Numbered from the stretch's first letter, positions 27,247 through 37,533 are shown. The stretch: 64,000 nt of DNA from Eubacterium xylanophilum ATCC 35991 (GCF_000518685.1 NZ_JAEB01000012.1:1-64000), one strand, 5' to 3'. Program-made: numbers and translations. The notes: generated by a model from the letters alone, not told the origin.

Positions 27247-29190
27247 ATGGATAGGGATTACCGTATGGATAGAAGATATAGAAGAAAGAAAAGTGTGACT
27301 AGAATGAAGCTGACGAGAGGGATGAAGATTTCCCTTTTTGTTGGCCTTGTTGTGTTTTTATTGGCATCAATCGGTATGGTTGCCAGAATTATCTATATTA
27401 ATCGTGTTCACGGAGATGATTATAAGAAGCAAGTTCTTTCGCAGCAATCTTATTACAACAAAGTTCTCAATTATAGGCGAGGAGCCATCATGGATCGCAA
27501 CGGAACCATATTGGCTCAGAGTATCAGAAAATTTAATCTTGTTTTGGAACCTAGAACCTTGGGGGAGGATCCGGAGCACAAGACGATGGTATTTAACAAA
27601 ATTGCCATGATTTTTGGAGCGGATGTCACGGAGCTTGAGGCAGTTATGACCAAGTATCCGGATTCAATGTATCAAAAGATTGATTCTCTCAAAAATATTC
27701 CGACGGACAAGGTGGAGCTATTCAAGGAGTCAATGGGTGAGTCGGACAATATCCCGGGAGTTTGGTTTGAAGAGACATTTGTAAGACAGTATCCTTTGGA
27801 TACAATCGCCTGCAATATTGTTGGTTTCACTTCGGCTGAAGACAGTGGAACATATGGAATAGAAGGATCTTGTAATAGTCAATTAACAGGTACAACGGGA
27901 AGAGAGTATGGTTACTTTGATGCCGACATGAATTATCAGCAAACGGTGAAAAAGGCGACCAATGGAAACTCTGTTGTGTTGACAATAGATGCCAATGTTC
28001 AACGCGTTATAGAAGATATGATTCAGAAGAAGAACAAGAGTCTCGGCGCAGAGAATATTGCTGTAATGGTGATGAATCCCAATAATGGAGAGATTCTTGC
28101 CATGGCATCTCAGAATAAATTCGATCTCAATAATCCGCAGAATATGGAGATGACTTATTCCAAGGAGGAACTCTCCAAGATGAAAAAGAAAGAAAAATCT
28201 GCTGCGATTATGAGGATGTGGCAAAACTACTGCGTATCCACGTCTTATGAGCCGGGATCGACATTTAAGCCATTTACTGTAGCGGCTGGGCTGGAAGAGG
28301 GAGCATGCAGCCCTTCGAATTACTATAATTGCCCGGGATCAATGACCATTGCCAATCAACAGATTCACTGTGCTAACAGAAGCGGTCATGGAGTTGTCTC
28401 CCTTGAAAAGAGTTTGAATGAATCTTGTAACTGCGCTATGATGCAGATTGTACAAAAACTTGGAGTTAAGAAGTTCCACAAGTATACCAACATCTTTGGC
28501 TTTGGAGAGATGACCGGTGTGGATGTGCCTGGAGAGGCATCCGGATACTGCCACAGCCTAGAGAGGTTTGGACCGGTGGAGTTGGCTACAAGTAGTTTTG
28601 GTCAGACACAGACTGTGACTATGGTGCAGATGGCAGCTGCTTTTTCTTCTGTGGTTAATGGTGGAAACTATTACCAACCACATGTTGTAAAGGAAATTCA
28701 GAACGAGAGCGGCGTCAAGGTTGAAGGCAGGGAGGCAGAGCTTATCAGAAAGACTGTTTCCGAGTCCACAAGCAGAAAACTTAGAAAATATCTCAAGTCA
28801 ACAGTGGAAGTTGGAACGGCAAAACCGGCAGGTGTAGTTGGCTATGAGGTTGGAGGTAAGACCGGTACAGCCCAGATGCATGACAGACATGGAACTGTAA
28901 GAGGAAAGTATCTTGTTTCGTTCTTGGGATGTGTCCCAGCTGACAAACCGGAAGCAGTTATCTATGTAATTATAGATAGGCCTCATGTGGAGGATCAGGC
29001 TCATAGTACATATGCTACGGAATTTGCATCGAAGATTATGAAGAAGATTCTTCCGTTTATAGGACTTTACGCATCTGACAAGGTTGGACCTAAGGAGACA
29101 AGTGCTCCTGAAGATACCAAACAGGACGAAGTCAATCAAAGTGGCGATAACGATAATCAGGACGAAGCTAATCAGAGTGGCGATGAATAA
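27247..29190 (+). CDS. Class B penicillin-binding protein (FtsI/PBP2b-type transpeptidase)
   Basis: 647 residues. A basic N-terminus precedes one membrane segment at about 27-50. The dimerisation domain begins YRRGAIMDRNGTILAQS. Transpeptidase motifs are STFK (Ser338-Lys341), SCN (Ser393-Asn395) and KTGT (Lys538). There are no PASTA domains; the protein ends in an acidic repeated tail (NQSGDNDNQDEANQSGDE). Its place in the dcw cluster points to septal cross-linking with FtsW; a SpoVD-like sporulation role is less likely but not excluded. Confidence 0.93.
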   Translation: MDRDYRMDRRYRRKKSVTRMKLTRGMKISLFVGLVVFLLASIGMVARIIYINRVHGDDYKKQVLSQQSYYNKVLNYRRGAIMDRNGTILAQSIRKFNLVLEPRTLGEDPEHKTMVFNKIAMIFGADVTELEAVMTKYPDSMYQKIDSLKNIPTDKVELFKESMGESDNIPGVWFEETFVRQYPLDTIACNIVGFTSAEDSGTYGIEGSCNSQLTGTTGREYGYFDADMNYQQTVKKATNGNSVVLTIDANVQRVIEDMIQKKNKSLGAENIAVMVMNPNNGEILAMASQNKFDLNNPQNMEMTYSKEELSKMKKKEKSAAIMRMWQNYCVSTSYEPGSTFKPFTVAAGLEEGACSPSNYYNCPGSMTIANQQIHCANRSGHGVVSLEKSLNESCNCAMMQIVQKLGVKKFHKYTNIFGFGEMTGVDVPGEASGYCHSLERFGPVELATSSFGQTQTVTMVQMAAAFSSVVNGGNYYQPHVVKEIQNESGVKVEGREAELIRKTVSESTSRKLRKYLKSTVEVGTAKPAGVVGYEVGGKTGTAQMHDRHGTVRGKYLVSFLGCVPADKPEAVIYVIIDRPHVEDQAHSTYATEFASKIMKKILPFIGLYASDKVGPKETSAPEDTKQDEVNQSGDNDNQDEANQSGDE

Positions 29191-29234
29191 TATGCTAATA
29201 TAGAATATAAATATAAAAACTGGAGGAAACAATA

Positions 29235-30200
29235 ATGATCGATTTTTCAATATGGATGCCAATAGTACTTTCTTTTGGCTTGACTGCAATTATAGCCCCA
29301 ATGGTGATACCTTTCTTGGTAAAGCTCAAGTTTGGACAGTTCGTGCGAGATGACGGACCGGAATCACATCTAAAGAAGGCCGGAACCCCGACTATGGGAG
29401 GAATCATCTTCCTGGCGGGAATCGTGCTGACGAGTATTGTCTTTGCATGGAAATATCCTGCAATTATTCCTGTGGCTTTTATGACAGTCGGATTTGGAAT
29501 AATCGGTTTTATAGATGATTACTTGAAAGTGGTTAAGAAGCAGTCTGAGGGCTTTAAGCCAATGCAGAAAATGTTCGGACAGCTTATTGTCACATTGGCA
29601 TTTATAGTATATTATTATAAAGTTGCCGATCTTGGATCTGAAATTAGAATTCCTTTCACAGACGGTATGATGATTACTATGCCAACATGGCTTTTCATAA
29701 TATTTGTTTTATTCGTTGTTCTGGGAACAGTTAATGGAACTAACTTCACAGATGGACTTGATGGACTTGCATCAAGCGTGACAATTATAGTGGCAGGATT
29801 TTTCTTAGTGGCTTCTATGAAGCTTTGGCCGGAGATTGCTCCGATTAATGGTGCTGTTATGGGTGCATTGATGGGATTTTTGCTCTATAATACGCATCCC
29901 GCCAAGGTATTTATGGGTGACACAGGATCACTTGCATTGGGTGGATATGTAGCAGGTATTGCAATTATGTTAAAATTGCCTCTTTTCATTGTGATAGTAG
30001 GTATGATATATTTGATAGAGGTGTTGTCAGTTATTTTGCAGGTTGGATACTTTAAGTTGACCCACGGCAAGAGAATATTTAAGATGGCACCAATTCACCA
30101 CCACTTCGAGTTGAGTGGATTTAAGGAGACACAGGTTGTTTCCATGTTTACAATTATTACAGTTATTCTTTGCATTTTGGGCTTAATTGCCTTAAAATAG
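29235..30200 (+). CDS. mraY: Phospho-N-acetylmuramoyl-pentapeptide transferase
   Basis: 321 residues, about ten membrane segments. It makes lipid I from UDP-MurNAc-pentapeptide and undecaprenyl phosphate. Signature blocks: PTMGGIIFL, FIDDYLKVVKKQSEG (metal-binding Asp pair), GTVNGTNFTDGLDGLA and IHHHFELSGF. murE and murF, common upstream neighbours, are missing here. Confidence 0.96.
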   Translation: MIDFSIWMPIVLSFGLTAIIAPMVIPFLVKLKFGQFVRDDGPESHLKKAGTPTMGGIIFLAGIVLTSIVFAWKYPAIIPVAFMTVGFGIIGFIDDYLKVVKKQSEGFKPMQKMFGQLIVTLAFIVYYYKVADLGSEIRIPFTDGMMITMPTWLFIIFVLFVVLGTVNGTNFTDGLDGLASSVTIIVAGFFLVASMKLWPEIAPINGAVMGALMGFLLYNTHPAKVFMGDTGSLALGGYVAGIAIMLKLPLFIVIVGMIYLIEVLSVILQVGYFKLTHGKRIFKMAPIHHHFELSGFKETQVVSMFTIITVILCILGLIALK

Positions 30201-30233
30201 ATGAGATAGATAATATCAAGGAGTAGTATTATT

Positions 30234-31565
30234 ATGGATTTAAAGGGAAAGAAAGTCCTCGTTGTAGGACTTGGAAAAAGCGGATATGCAGCATATGAAT
30301 TGCTCAAGGAGATGGGCGCTGATATATCTTTGTATGACGGAAATGAGTCGCTAGAGGTAAAAGTAGATGATGTGGATGTATACCTCGGTGATTTTGATAG
30401 GAATATTTTCAAGAAATTCGAGATTGCAGTATTTAGTCCCGGAGTTCCACTCGATATACCTATTGCCGATTTTCTGAGGGAAAATGGCACGGAAATTATC
30501 GGAGAGATTGAACTTGCATATTTGTGGGAGAAGGGAACAGTTGTTGCGATAACCGGAACCAATGGAAAAACCACTACAACAACTCTCGTTGGAGAGATTT
30601 GCAAGGCCTATAATCCTAAGACCTATGTGGTTGGAAATATCGGAAATCCTTATACCAAAGAGGTTTTGAAGACATCTGAGGATTCAATTACAGTGGCGGA
30701 AATCAGTAGTTTCCAGCTTGAAACTATGAAGACATTTAAGCCTAAAGTTAGTGCAATTCTCAATATAACACCGGACCATTTGAACAGACACAAGACCATG
30801 GAAAACTATATTGCAGCCAAATTATCCGTGGCCAGCAATCAAGGACCTAAGGATCTGTGTGTAATCAATTATGAGGATGAATTGCTCCGTAAAAACTTGT
30901 CAAAGATTATTACTAAAATCCAGTTTTTCAGCAGCTCCAGAGTGATTGAGAAGGGCATGTACAAGGACGAAGAGGGATTCATAGTAGATGGAATTACCAA
31001 GAAGAGACTCTTAGATCAGAGAGATACAAAGCTCCCCGGCGATCACAATGCTGAGAATATCATGGCTGCGCTGTTGATAGTAAAGAAGCTTGGCGTGCCT
31101 ATGGACTTGGCGGTGGAAGTTGTGAAGAATTTTTCTCCGGTTGAACACAGAGTTGAATTTGTGGAAACTGTAGATGGTGTAGATTACTACAATGACTCCA
31201 AGGGAACCAATCCGGATGCCGCAATCAAGGGTATTCAGTCCATGGATCGTCCAACGGTACTCATAGGAGGAGGATATGACAAGGGCGGTGAGTTTGATGC
31301 TTGGATTGAGAGTTTTGATGGAAAGGTCAAGAAACTTTTGCTTATGGGTGAGACGAGAGAGCGAATCGCTGAGACCGCCAAGAAGCTCGGATTTACAGAT
31401 TATGAATTTGTAGACAGTCTTGAGGACGCAGTAGCCAGAGCCGAGGAAATCGCTGTAAGTGGCGATGCGGTACTACTTTCCCCAGCATGTGCTAGTTGGG
31501 ATATGTTTGATTCATATGAGCAGAGGGGAAATATCTTTAAGGAATTAGTAAGAAAACAGAGGTGA
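30234..31565 (+). CDS. murD: UDP-N-acetylmuramoylalanine:D-glutamate ligase
   Basis: 443 residues. ATP-dependent ligase adding D-Glu to UDP-MurNAc-L-Ala. P-loop ITGTNGKTTTTTL at about residue 106, AEISSFQLETM, NITPDHLNRHK and YNDSKGTNPDA are intact. The next gene begins within its final bases. Confidence 0.96.
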   Translation: MDLKGKKVLVVGLGKSGYAAYELLKEMGADISLYDGNESLEVKVDDVDVYLGDFDRNIFKKFEIAVFSPGVPLDIPIADFLRENGTEIIGEIELAYLWEKGTVVAITGTNGKTTTTTLVGEICKAYNPKTYVVGNIGNPYTKEVLKTSEDSITVAEISSFQLETMKTFKPKVSAILNITPDHLNRHKTMENYIAAKLSVASNQGPKDLCVINYEDELLRKNLSKIITKIQFFSSSRVIEKGMYKDEEGFIVDGITKKRLLDQRDTKLPGDHNAENIMAALLIVKKLGVPMDLAVEVVKNFSPVEHRVEFVETVDGVDYYNDSKGTNPDAAIKGIQSMDRPTVLIGGGYDKGGEFDAWIESFDGKVKKLLLMGETRERIAETAKKLGFTDYEFVDSLEDAVARAEEIAVSGDAVLLSPACASWDMFDSYEQRGNIFKELVRKQR

Positions 31566-31570
31566 TTGAT

Positions 31571-32749
31571 TTGGCTGAAAATATCAGATCAAGTAGATTG
31601 GGCGATAAAGTGAAGACAAGAGTAAAGGACAGTACTTTTGATTACAGTCTTTTGCTTGTTGTCGTATGCCTTATTGTCTTTGGATTGCTGATGATATTTA
31701 GCTCAAGTTCATATATTACACAAAATTCCAGAAGATATGGCAACGATCCGCTATATTTTTTAAAAAAGCAAGGGCTTGGTATAGTGATGGGTATCGGCTT
31801 GATGCTTGTTACAACTACTCTGAATTATAAGTTTTTTCTTCATAAGTTCAAATTTAGAGTTGTTACGATTTATTATTTTATAACGCTTATTATGCAGACG
31901 ATGGTACTCTTTGTGGGAATGGAGGTAAATGGTGCGAAGAGATGGCTTTCAATCGGAGGATTGATCACAATTCAGCCGTCAGAGTTCACTAAAATCGCGC
32001 TGATTCTCATGCTTGCCACGTTCTGGCAAAGTAAGTACAGATGGCCATATGAGAGGCACAAGCTCCTTTATGTCGGCTTTATTTCAGGCCCACCTATTAT
32101 TCTTGTTGCCCTTGAAAATGTTAGTACGGCTATCGTGCTTTGCGTGATAGTAATGGGCATGTGCATAATCGCAGCAAAGAAGAAATCCATGTGGATAGGC
32201 CTGACACTTTTGGGTGCCACAGGAGTTGTAGTGGTACTAACCAAGATGGCCACGGGATTTAGAGGACAGAGAGTTAAGGACTGGATTGCAATAGGCAATG
32301 GACTTAAGCCAAGCCAAAGCGGTTTTCAGATTTTGCAAGGTCTCTATGCAGTGGCATCAGGTGGATTAAAGGGAGCCGGAATCGGCAATGGAATCCAAAA
32401 GCTCCACAATATTCCGGAGCCTTATAATGATATGATCTTTGCAGTTGTCTGCGAGGAACTTGGAATAATCGGTGCTGCAGTGGTATTGTTCATGTTTATT
32501 ATTCTTCTTTGGAGAATATACAATACGGCTGTAACTGCTCCTGATATGTTCAGTGGATTAATCTGCGCAGGAGTATTTATCCATATTGCAGTTCAGGTTC
32601 TGATGAATGTAGCGGTTGTGACCAACAGTATGCCGTCAACAGGTGTGCCGCTTCCGTTTATAAGCTATGGAGGAACCAGTGTATCTATATTGATGGCGGA
32701 GATAGGAATTGTTTTGGGAATATCCAGACGCCGAGTATTTGTAGAATAG
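31571..32749 (+). CDS. ftsW: SEDS glycosyltransferase FtsW
   Basis: 392 residues from a TTG at 31571, favoured because AGAGGTGAT sits 4-6 bases upstream; a GTG at 31562 overlapping the murD stop is the alternative and adds three residues. About ten membrane segments. SEDS features: FSSSSYITQNS, NGAKRWLSIGGLITIQPSEF, VCEELGIIGA and PLPFISYGGTSV. Placement in dcw makes FtsW (septal polymerase) preferable to RodA. Confidence 0.93.
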   Translation: MAENIRSSRLGDKVKTRVKDSTFDYSLLLVVVCLIVFGLLMIFSSSSYITQNSRRYGNDPLYFLKKQGLGIVMGIGLMLVTTTLNYKFFLHKFKFRVVTIYYFITLIMQTMVLFVGMEVNGAKRWLSIGGLITIQPSEFTKIALILMLATFWQSKYRWPYERHKLLYVGFISGPPIILVALENVSTAIVLCVIVMGMCIIAAKKKSMWIGLTLLGATGVVVVLTKMATGFRGQRVKDWIAIGNGLKPSQSGFQILQGLYAVASGGLKGAGIGNGIQKLHNIPEPYNDMIFAVVCEELGIIGAAVVLFMFIILLWRIYNTAVTAPDMFSGLICAGVFIHIAVQVLMNVAVVTNSMPSTGVPLPFISYGGTSVSILMAEIGIVLGISRRRVFVE

Positions 32750-32761
32750 GAGGGGATCGGT

Positions 32762-33490
32762 ATGAGTCGAAAATTAAAGACGATTCTCATTACAGTGGGT
32801 TCCCTTGCGGTGGTAATACTTATTTTGGGATTTCTGTTTGAGGTAAAAACAATCCAGGTTGAGGGCAATACATTCTTTTCAGACGAGGTAGTTGCCAAGG
32901 AAGTATGTAATTCAGTGATAGAGAAAAATGTTCTGACAGCCAGAATGAGATTTCTCTTGGGTCTCTCACCAAAGCTTCCGTATGTGGACAGTTACGAGAT
33001 GACATTTCCCGACCGTGGTACGATTAAGATTACGTTGAATGAGAAAAAGATTGTGGCTGGTATAAGATATATGTCTCAGTATATATACTTTGACAGAGCG
33101 GGGATTGTTCTCAGAAGTTCAGATGTAGAGGAAGAGGGAATACCGGTTTTTGAGACTGAGGCGGAGACAACATTTTCACTATATGAGAAGGTTCAGATGA
33201 AAAATGCCAGTCAGCTGGGACAGATTATGAACCTGGCAGAGCTTTTTGAGGCATATGACGTTCATTGGGACAGAGTGGAGTTTGATTCCATGGACAATGC
33301 AACACTATATTGCGGGGAGACGGATATTAAGCTCGGCAAGAAAGATGACTATGACACGCAGATTTCTGCTCTCTCTGAGATTTTGAAGAAAATCGAGAAA
33401 AACAAACTCAGTGGCTCGATTGACATGACAAATTACAAGTATAATGACGATGTGAGCCTTAGAAGAAAGAATAAAAATCAGTCAAAATAA
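32762..33490 (+). CDS. ftsQ: FtsQ/DivIB-type cell division protein
   Basis: 242 residues. A short basic N-terminus, a membrane segment at about 7-27, then a POTRA domain starting FEVKTIQVEGNTFFSDEVV. The region to about residue 215 fits the FtsQ/DivIB beta domain. murG, which usually lies between ftsW and this gene, is absent. Confidence 0.88.
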   Translation: MSRKLKTILITVGSLAVVILILGFLFEVKTIQVEGNTFFSDEVVAKEVCNSVIEKNVLTARMRFLLGLSPKLPYVDSYEMTFPDRGTIKITLNEKKIVAGIRYMSQYIYFDRAGIVLRSSDVEEEGIPVFETEAETTFSLYEKVQMKNASQLGQIMNLAELFEAYDVHWDRVEFDSMDNATLYCGETDIKLGKKDDYDTQISALSEILKKIEKNKLSGSIDMTNYKYNDDVSLRRKNKNQSK

Positions 33491-33509
33491 AAAAAATTAT
33501 AAAATTGAC

Positions 33510-33538
33510 TTGATATTTTTGTAAAAAAAAAGTATTAT
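33510..33538 (+). promoter_or_regulatory. ftsZ promoter
   Basis: TTGATA at 33510-33515 and TATTAT at 33533-33538 with a 17-base spacer, in an A/T-rich 146-base gap after ftsQ. It would give ftsZ its own transcript with a leader of about 90 bases. Confidence 0.55.
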
Positions 33539-33636
33539 ATAGTATATATGCATAAATTATTATTGAATAATTCTACTATAATGTATCTATAAAAGGTGTG
33601 CAATTATGCGATATATATTACCAAGGAGGATTTATC

Positions 33637-34968
33637 GTGAGTATTGAAGTAAGCAATGCGGGATCACAGTATGCCGCAAAGATTTTGGTTGTAGGAGTAG
33701 GTGGAGCAGGCAATAATGCTGTCAATCGTATGGTCGATGAAGGTGTGCAGGGTGTAGATTTTGTATGCATTAACACAGACAAGCAGCATTTGCAGCGTTG
33801 CAAAGCCCCAGAGAATATCCAGATTGGTGAGAAACTTACTAAGGGATTGGGTGCAGGTGCAAAGCCTGAAGTTGGAGCAAAAGCAGCAGAAGAGAATCAT
33901 GAAGAGATTGAAAAACTTGTTCAGGATTATGATATGGTATTCATCACTTGTGGAATGGGTGGTGGAACAGGTACAGGAGCAGCTCCTGTTATTGCAAGAA
34001 TTTCCAAAGAGTGTGGAGCTCTTACAGTAGGTGTCGTTACAAGACCATTTACATTTGAGGGAATGACTAGAAAGAAGAATGCAGATGCCGGAATAGATGA
34101 GATTAAGAAGAATATTGATACATTGATTGTTGTTCAGAATGACAAGTTGCTCGCAAATTGCGACAGACATACAAGAATGGATGATGCATTTGCTATGGCC
34201 GACTCAATTCTTCAGCAGTCAGTACAGGGAATCACGGATTTGATTAACCTTCCAGCTCTTATCAACCTCGACTTTGCCGATGTTGAGACAGTTATGCGCG
34301 ATAAGGGTATTGCACATATCGGCGTTGGAAGCGGACGTGGAGAGAATAAGTGTATCGATGCGGTTCAGGCTGCTATCTCAAGTCCATTGCTTGAGACTAG
34401 TATTGACGGAGCTACTGATGTTATTATTGGTATTTCCGGAGATCTTGGTATGCTTGAGGTTAACGATGCAATCACATATGTTGGAGATCGTCTCGGCGAA
34501 GATGCCAATATCATCTTCGGTGCCAGAATCGAAGGCGAGGAATCAGAAGAGGTTGTTGTTACTGTTGTTGCCACAGGTATCAAGGAGACAGAGCAGGTTA
34601 AGAGAGGAAATGTGTTTAAGCCTTCTATGGGAAGAGCACAGGCACCTACACTTGACTTTAGTTCACCATCCAATATCAATGTGGCTCGTCCAAAGCAGTA
34701 TGAGAGACCATCATTCCTCAGTGGTGGATCTGCCAATAGAACAGCACCAACATTTGGTTCAAGCATGAGAACAGAGACTGCGAGTGCACCTACACATCGC
34801 CCTGCTACTTCAAGCGTAGCACCAAGTCCTGCTAGCTCATCACCAGCTCCATCAGTAGGTGCTTCTAGACCAAGCGGCAACGGAATCGGCATTAGCCGTC
34901 CAAGCGCAGCAAGTTCAGAAAATGATGGAATCAAGGTTCCTGCTTCATTGATGAAGAAGAGGAAATAA
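33637..34968 (+). CDS. ftsZ: Cell division GTPase FtsZ
   Basis: 443 residues from a GTG at 33637 with AAGGAGG 7 bases upstream. The tubulin signature [11 protein letters not shown] is at about residue 108, with [14 protein letters not shown] near the start and the T7 loop [11 protein letters not shown]. After residue about 320 comes a long Ser/Pro/Ala-rich linker (about 110 residues) and the C-terminal peptide [13 protein letters not shown], a variant of the usual IPxFLR tail that binds FtsA or SepF. Confidence 0.97.
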   Translation: MSIEVSNAGSQYAAKILVVGVGGAGNNAVNRMVDEGVQGVDFVCINTDKQHLQRCKAPENIQIGEKLTKGLGAGAKPEVGAKAAEENHEEIEKLVQDYDMVFITCGMGGGTGTGAAPVIARISKECGALTVGVVTRPFTFEGMTRKKNADAGIDEIKKNIDTLIVVQNDKLLANCDRHTRMDDAFAMADSILQQSVQGITDLINLPALINLDFADVETVMRDKGIAHIGVGSGRGENKCIDAVQAAISSPLLETSIDGATDVIIGISGDLGMLEVNDAITYVGDRLGEDANIIFGARIEGEESEEVVVTVVATGIKETEQVKRGNVFKPSMGRAQAPTLDFSSPSNINVARPKQYERPSFLSGGSANRTAPTFGSSMRTETASAPTHRPATSSVAPSPASSSPAPSVGASRPSGNGIGISRPSAASSENDGIKVPASLMKKRK

Positions 34969-35008
34969 TTAGATAATCGATAATATTAGATTAGGAGGAA
35001 AACAAGAC

Positions 35009-35251
35009 ATGAGTACTATGGTAAAGACAATCATTGAGGTTGCTTACATTGTTGTTTCAATTGCAATTGTTATTGTTGTATTGATGCAGGAAGGAAAGTC
35101 TTCTGGTCTCGGAGCTGTGACAGGTTCAGCTGACACATATTGGAGCAAGAACAAGGGACGTTCCGCAGAAGGAAAGCTTGTAAGAATTACAACCGTTCTC
35201 GGTGCATTGTATATCATTGGATCATTGGTATTGTGCAAGTATATGGCATAG
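35009..35251 (+). CDS. secG: Preprotein translocase subunit SecG
   Basis: 80 residues with two membrane segments (about 6-28 and 58-78) and the conserved middle QEGKSSGLGAVTGSADTYW. Part of SecYEG. It stands in the common secG-rnr-smpB order and is closed by a terminator. Confidence 0.95.
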   Translation: MSTMVKTIIEVAYIVVSIAIVIVVLMQEGKSSGLGAVTGSADTYWSKNKGRSAEGKLVRITTVLGALYIIGSLVLCKYMA

Positions 35252-35277
35252 TCAATGACAATAATTTAGAAAGTATA

Positions 35278-35312
35278 ACCTCTGACTTCTAATTAGAGTC
35301 AGGGGTTTTTTT
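35278..35312 (+). terminator. Intrinsic terminator after secG
   Basis: Stem CCTCTGACT/AGTCAGGGG (with G-U pairs) and a run of eight T, just before rnr. Confidence 0.85.
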
Positions 35313-35331
35313 TGGAAATAGGAGAATGATA

Positions 35332-37464
35332 ATGGCGAAAGATCGCAGTGACATATTATATGAATTCATAAAAGACAAAGATTACAGACCGATGCGGGCG
35401 AGAGAGTTGGCTGCATTTTTTTGCGTGCCCAAAAACGAGAGGGGGCAGCTCCACGATATCCTAGATGATTTGGAGAGACAAGGTAAGATTTCCATGGATT
35501 CTAAGGGGAGATACCTTCCTATTGCGGAGAAAAAACACATCGGAACATTTATGGGAACCGCTAGGGGCTTCGGTTTTGTGGGCCTTGAGGGCCGTGATGA
35601 AGATATATATATACCGGAGAAGTACATAGGGAGTGCGTTGGATGGCGATACTGTCAGAGTTCAGATTTTCAAAAGCAAGCGCAACAATAAGAGCAAAGCC
35701 GAGGGAAAGATTGTAGAAGTTGTGGAGAGAGCCAATGAAACTGTAGTTGGTGTATTTGAAAAAAATCAAAACTTTGGATTCGTAATTCCGGACAGAGACA
35801 AGCTGATGACTGATTTCTATATTCCCAAATCGAAGACCATGGGAGCCAGAAATGGCGAGAAAGTCGTGCTTCGAGTGACTGATTTTGGAGATGGGAACAA
35901 GCATCCCGAGGGAGAAATAGTAGAGGTCTTGGGGAAGCCCGGGAAACCCGGTGTGGATATTCTATCTGTGGTTAGGAGCTATGGAATTCCGGAAGATTTT
36001 CCTGATGAAGTGGTGAGACAGACCCATGAGGTTCCTGATTCTATAGACGAAAAGGGCATGGCGGGGAGGACAGATTATCGCTCCTATATGACGGTGACCA
36101 TAGATGGCGAGGACGCTAAGGATCTGGATGATGCCATAACTCTTGTGAAAACGGAGGACGGATTTGAGCTGGGAGTTCACATAGCCGATGTGACATATTA
36201 TGTAAAAGAGGGCTCCCAAATCGACAAGGAGGCGCTAAAGAGGGGGACAAGTGTCTATCTTGCAGACAGAGTAATCCCGATGCTGCCGGAGAAATTGTCT
36301 AACGGAATTTGTTCTCTAAATGCAGGTGTTGACAGGTTCACTCTCAGCTGCTTGATGAAGTTTGATAAAGATGGCAAGATGCTCTCCAGCAAGATAGAAG
36401 AGTGTATCATAAACGTGGATCATAGAATGAGTTATTCTGTCGTAGGTGATATTATAGGAGCGGAAAACCAGGAAAATGTTCCGCCTGAGTATAAGAAGCA
36501 ATACGGCGGCTTTGTGCAGATGTTTTTTGACATGCAACAGCTGGCCAGAATGCTGAAAAAAAGGCGAATCAAGCAGGGTTCTATAGAATTTGATAGCACT
36601 GAATCCAAGGTGATATTAGATGATAGAGGAAAAACAATTGATATAATACCTTATCCCAAGAATGAGGCCAATGATATTATCGAGGAATTTATGTTGGCGG
36701 CAAATCAGGCTGTTGCAGAGGAGTCCTTCTGGCGTGAAATCCCATTTGTTTACAGAGTACACGCGGAGCCGGATCTTGAGAAAATCAAGGAACTTAGCAA
36801 TATAGCAGCAAAGTTTTCATATAAGCTTCGAATAGCGGATGACAAGATTTACTCCAAGACGCTGCAGAAGTTTTTGGAATCGCTTGAGGGGTCGGAGCAC
36901 AGAGGATTTCTGGATAGACTTGCTCTTCGATCTATGAAGGGAGCGGAGTACTCAGTAAATTGTGATGGCCACTTTGGGCTTGCCATGAAATATTATTGTC
37001 ATTTTACATCGCCGATCAGGAGATATCCGGATTTGCAGATTCACAGGATTCTGAAGGAGAACATAGGAACATCCATGGCTGACAAGAGGTTCAAACACTA
37101 TGAAAAAATCCTAGAAAATGTTGCCAGCGAGTCAAGCCGTCTGGAACGCCGTGCAGAGGAAGCAGAGCGAGAGGTGATTAAGCTTAAGAAAGCTGAGTAT
37201 ATGCTTGGAAGAATCGGTGAGACTTTTGAAGGTAAGATTAGCGGCATTACATCTTGGGGAATCTACGTGGAGTTGGAAAATACTGTGGAGGGAATGATTA
37301 GACTATCTGATCTTCGCGATGATGTATATTCTTGCATTGAAAATGAGTACAGAGTTGTGGGAAAATATTCCGGTAAGGAGTACAACCTTGGCCAGAGCGT
37401 CACGATTCGCGTGGCAGATGTTAATCTTGCACTCAGAACAATTGATTTTACAATAGAAGAGTAA
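35332..37464 (+). CDS. rnr: Ribonuclease R
   Basis: 710 residues from the ATG at 35332; the ATG at 35326 is only one base from AGGAG and is less likely. Domains in order: N-terminal helical domain, two cold-shock domains (from about 60), RNB catalytic domain with GEDAKDLDDAITL, and an S1 domain near the end (GEKFEGKISGITSWGIYVELE-like region). It degrades structured RNA and works with SmpB/tmRNA in quality control. Its stop codon lies inside a GTAAGACAAT sequence identical to the end of an interspersed hairpin repeat. Confidence 0.95.
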   Translation: MAKDRSDILYEFIKDKDYRPMRARELAAFFCVPKNERGQLHDILDDLERQGKISMDSKGRYLPIAEKKHIGTFMGTARGFGFVGLEGRDEDIYIPEKYIGSALDGDTVRVQIFKSKRNNKSKAEGKIVEVVERANETVVGVFEKNQNFGFVIPDRDKLMTDFYIPKSKTMGARNGEKVVLRVTDFGDGNKHPEGEIVEVLGKPGKPGVDILSVVRSYGIPEDFPDEVVRQTHEVPDSIDEKGMAGRTDYRSYMTVTIDGEDAKDLDDAITLVKTEDGFELGVHIADVTYYVKEGSQIDKEALKRGTSVYLADRVIPMLPEKLSNGICSLNAGVDRFTLSCLMKFDKDGKMLSSKIEECIINVDHRMSYSVVGDIIGAENQENVPPEYKKQYGGFVQMFFDMQQLARMLKKRRIKQGSIEFDSTESKVILDDRGKTIDIIPYPKNEANDIIEEFMLAANQAVAEESFWREIPFVYRVHAEPDLEKIKELSNIAAKFSYKLRIADDKIYSKTLQKFLESLEGSEHRGFLDRLALRSMKGAEYSVNCDGHFGLAMKYYCHFTSPIRRYPDLQIHRILKENIGTSMADKRFKHYEKILENVASESSRLERRAEEAEREVIKLKKAEYMLGRIGETFEGKISGITSWGIYVELENTVEGMIRLSDLRDDVYSCIENEYRVVGKYSGKEYNLGQSVTIRVADVNLALRTIDFTIEE

Positions 37465-37533
37465 GACAATAAGGAAACGCATATTGCTGGTCTTACTCAC
37501 GTCGTTCGTAAGACAATAAACGCATACTGCTGG
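37461..37533. repeat. Interspersed hairpin element, copy 1 (after rnr)
   Basis: Contains ACGCATATTGCTGG, then arms GTCTTAC/GTAAGAC around an 11-base loop, then AATAAACGCATACTGCTGG. Seven related copies occur in this window; this one starts at the rnr stop and marks the left side of the 84-bp array. Confidence 0.8.

Noticed and set aside
34365-34934. 189-codon minus-strand frame
   Set aside because: Shadow of the low-complexity Ser/Pro/Ala linker of ftsZ.
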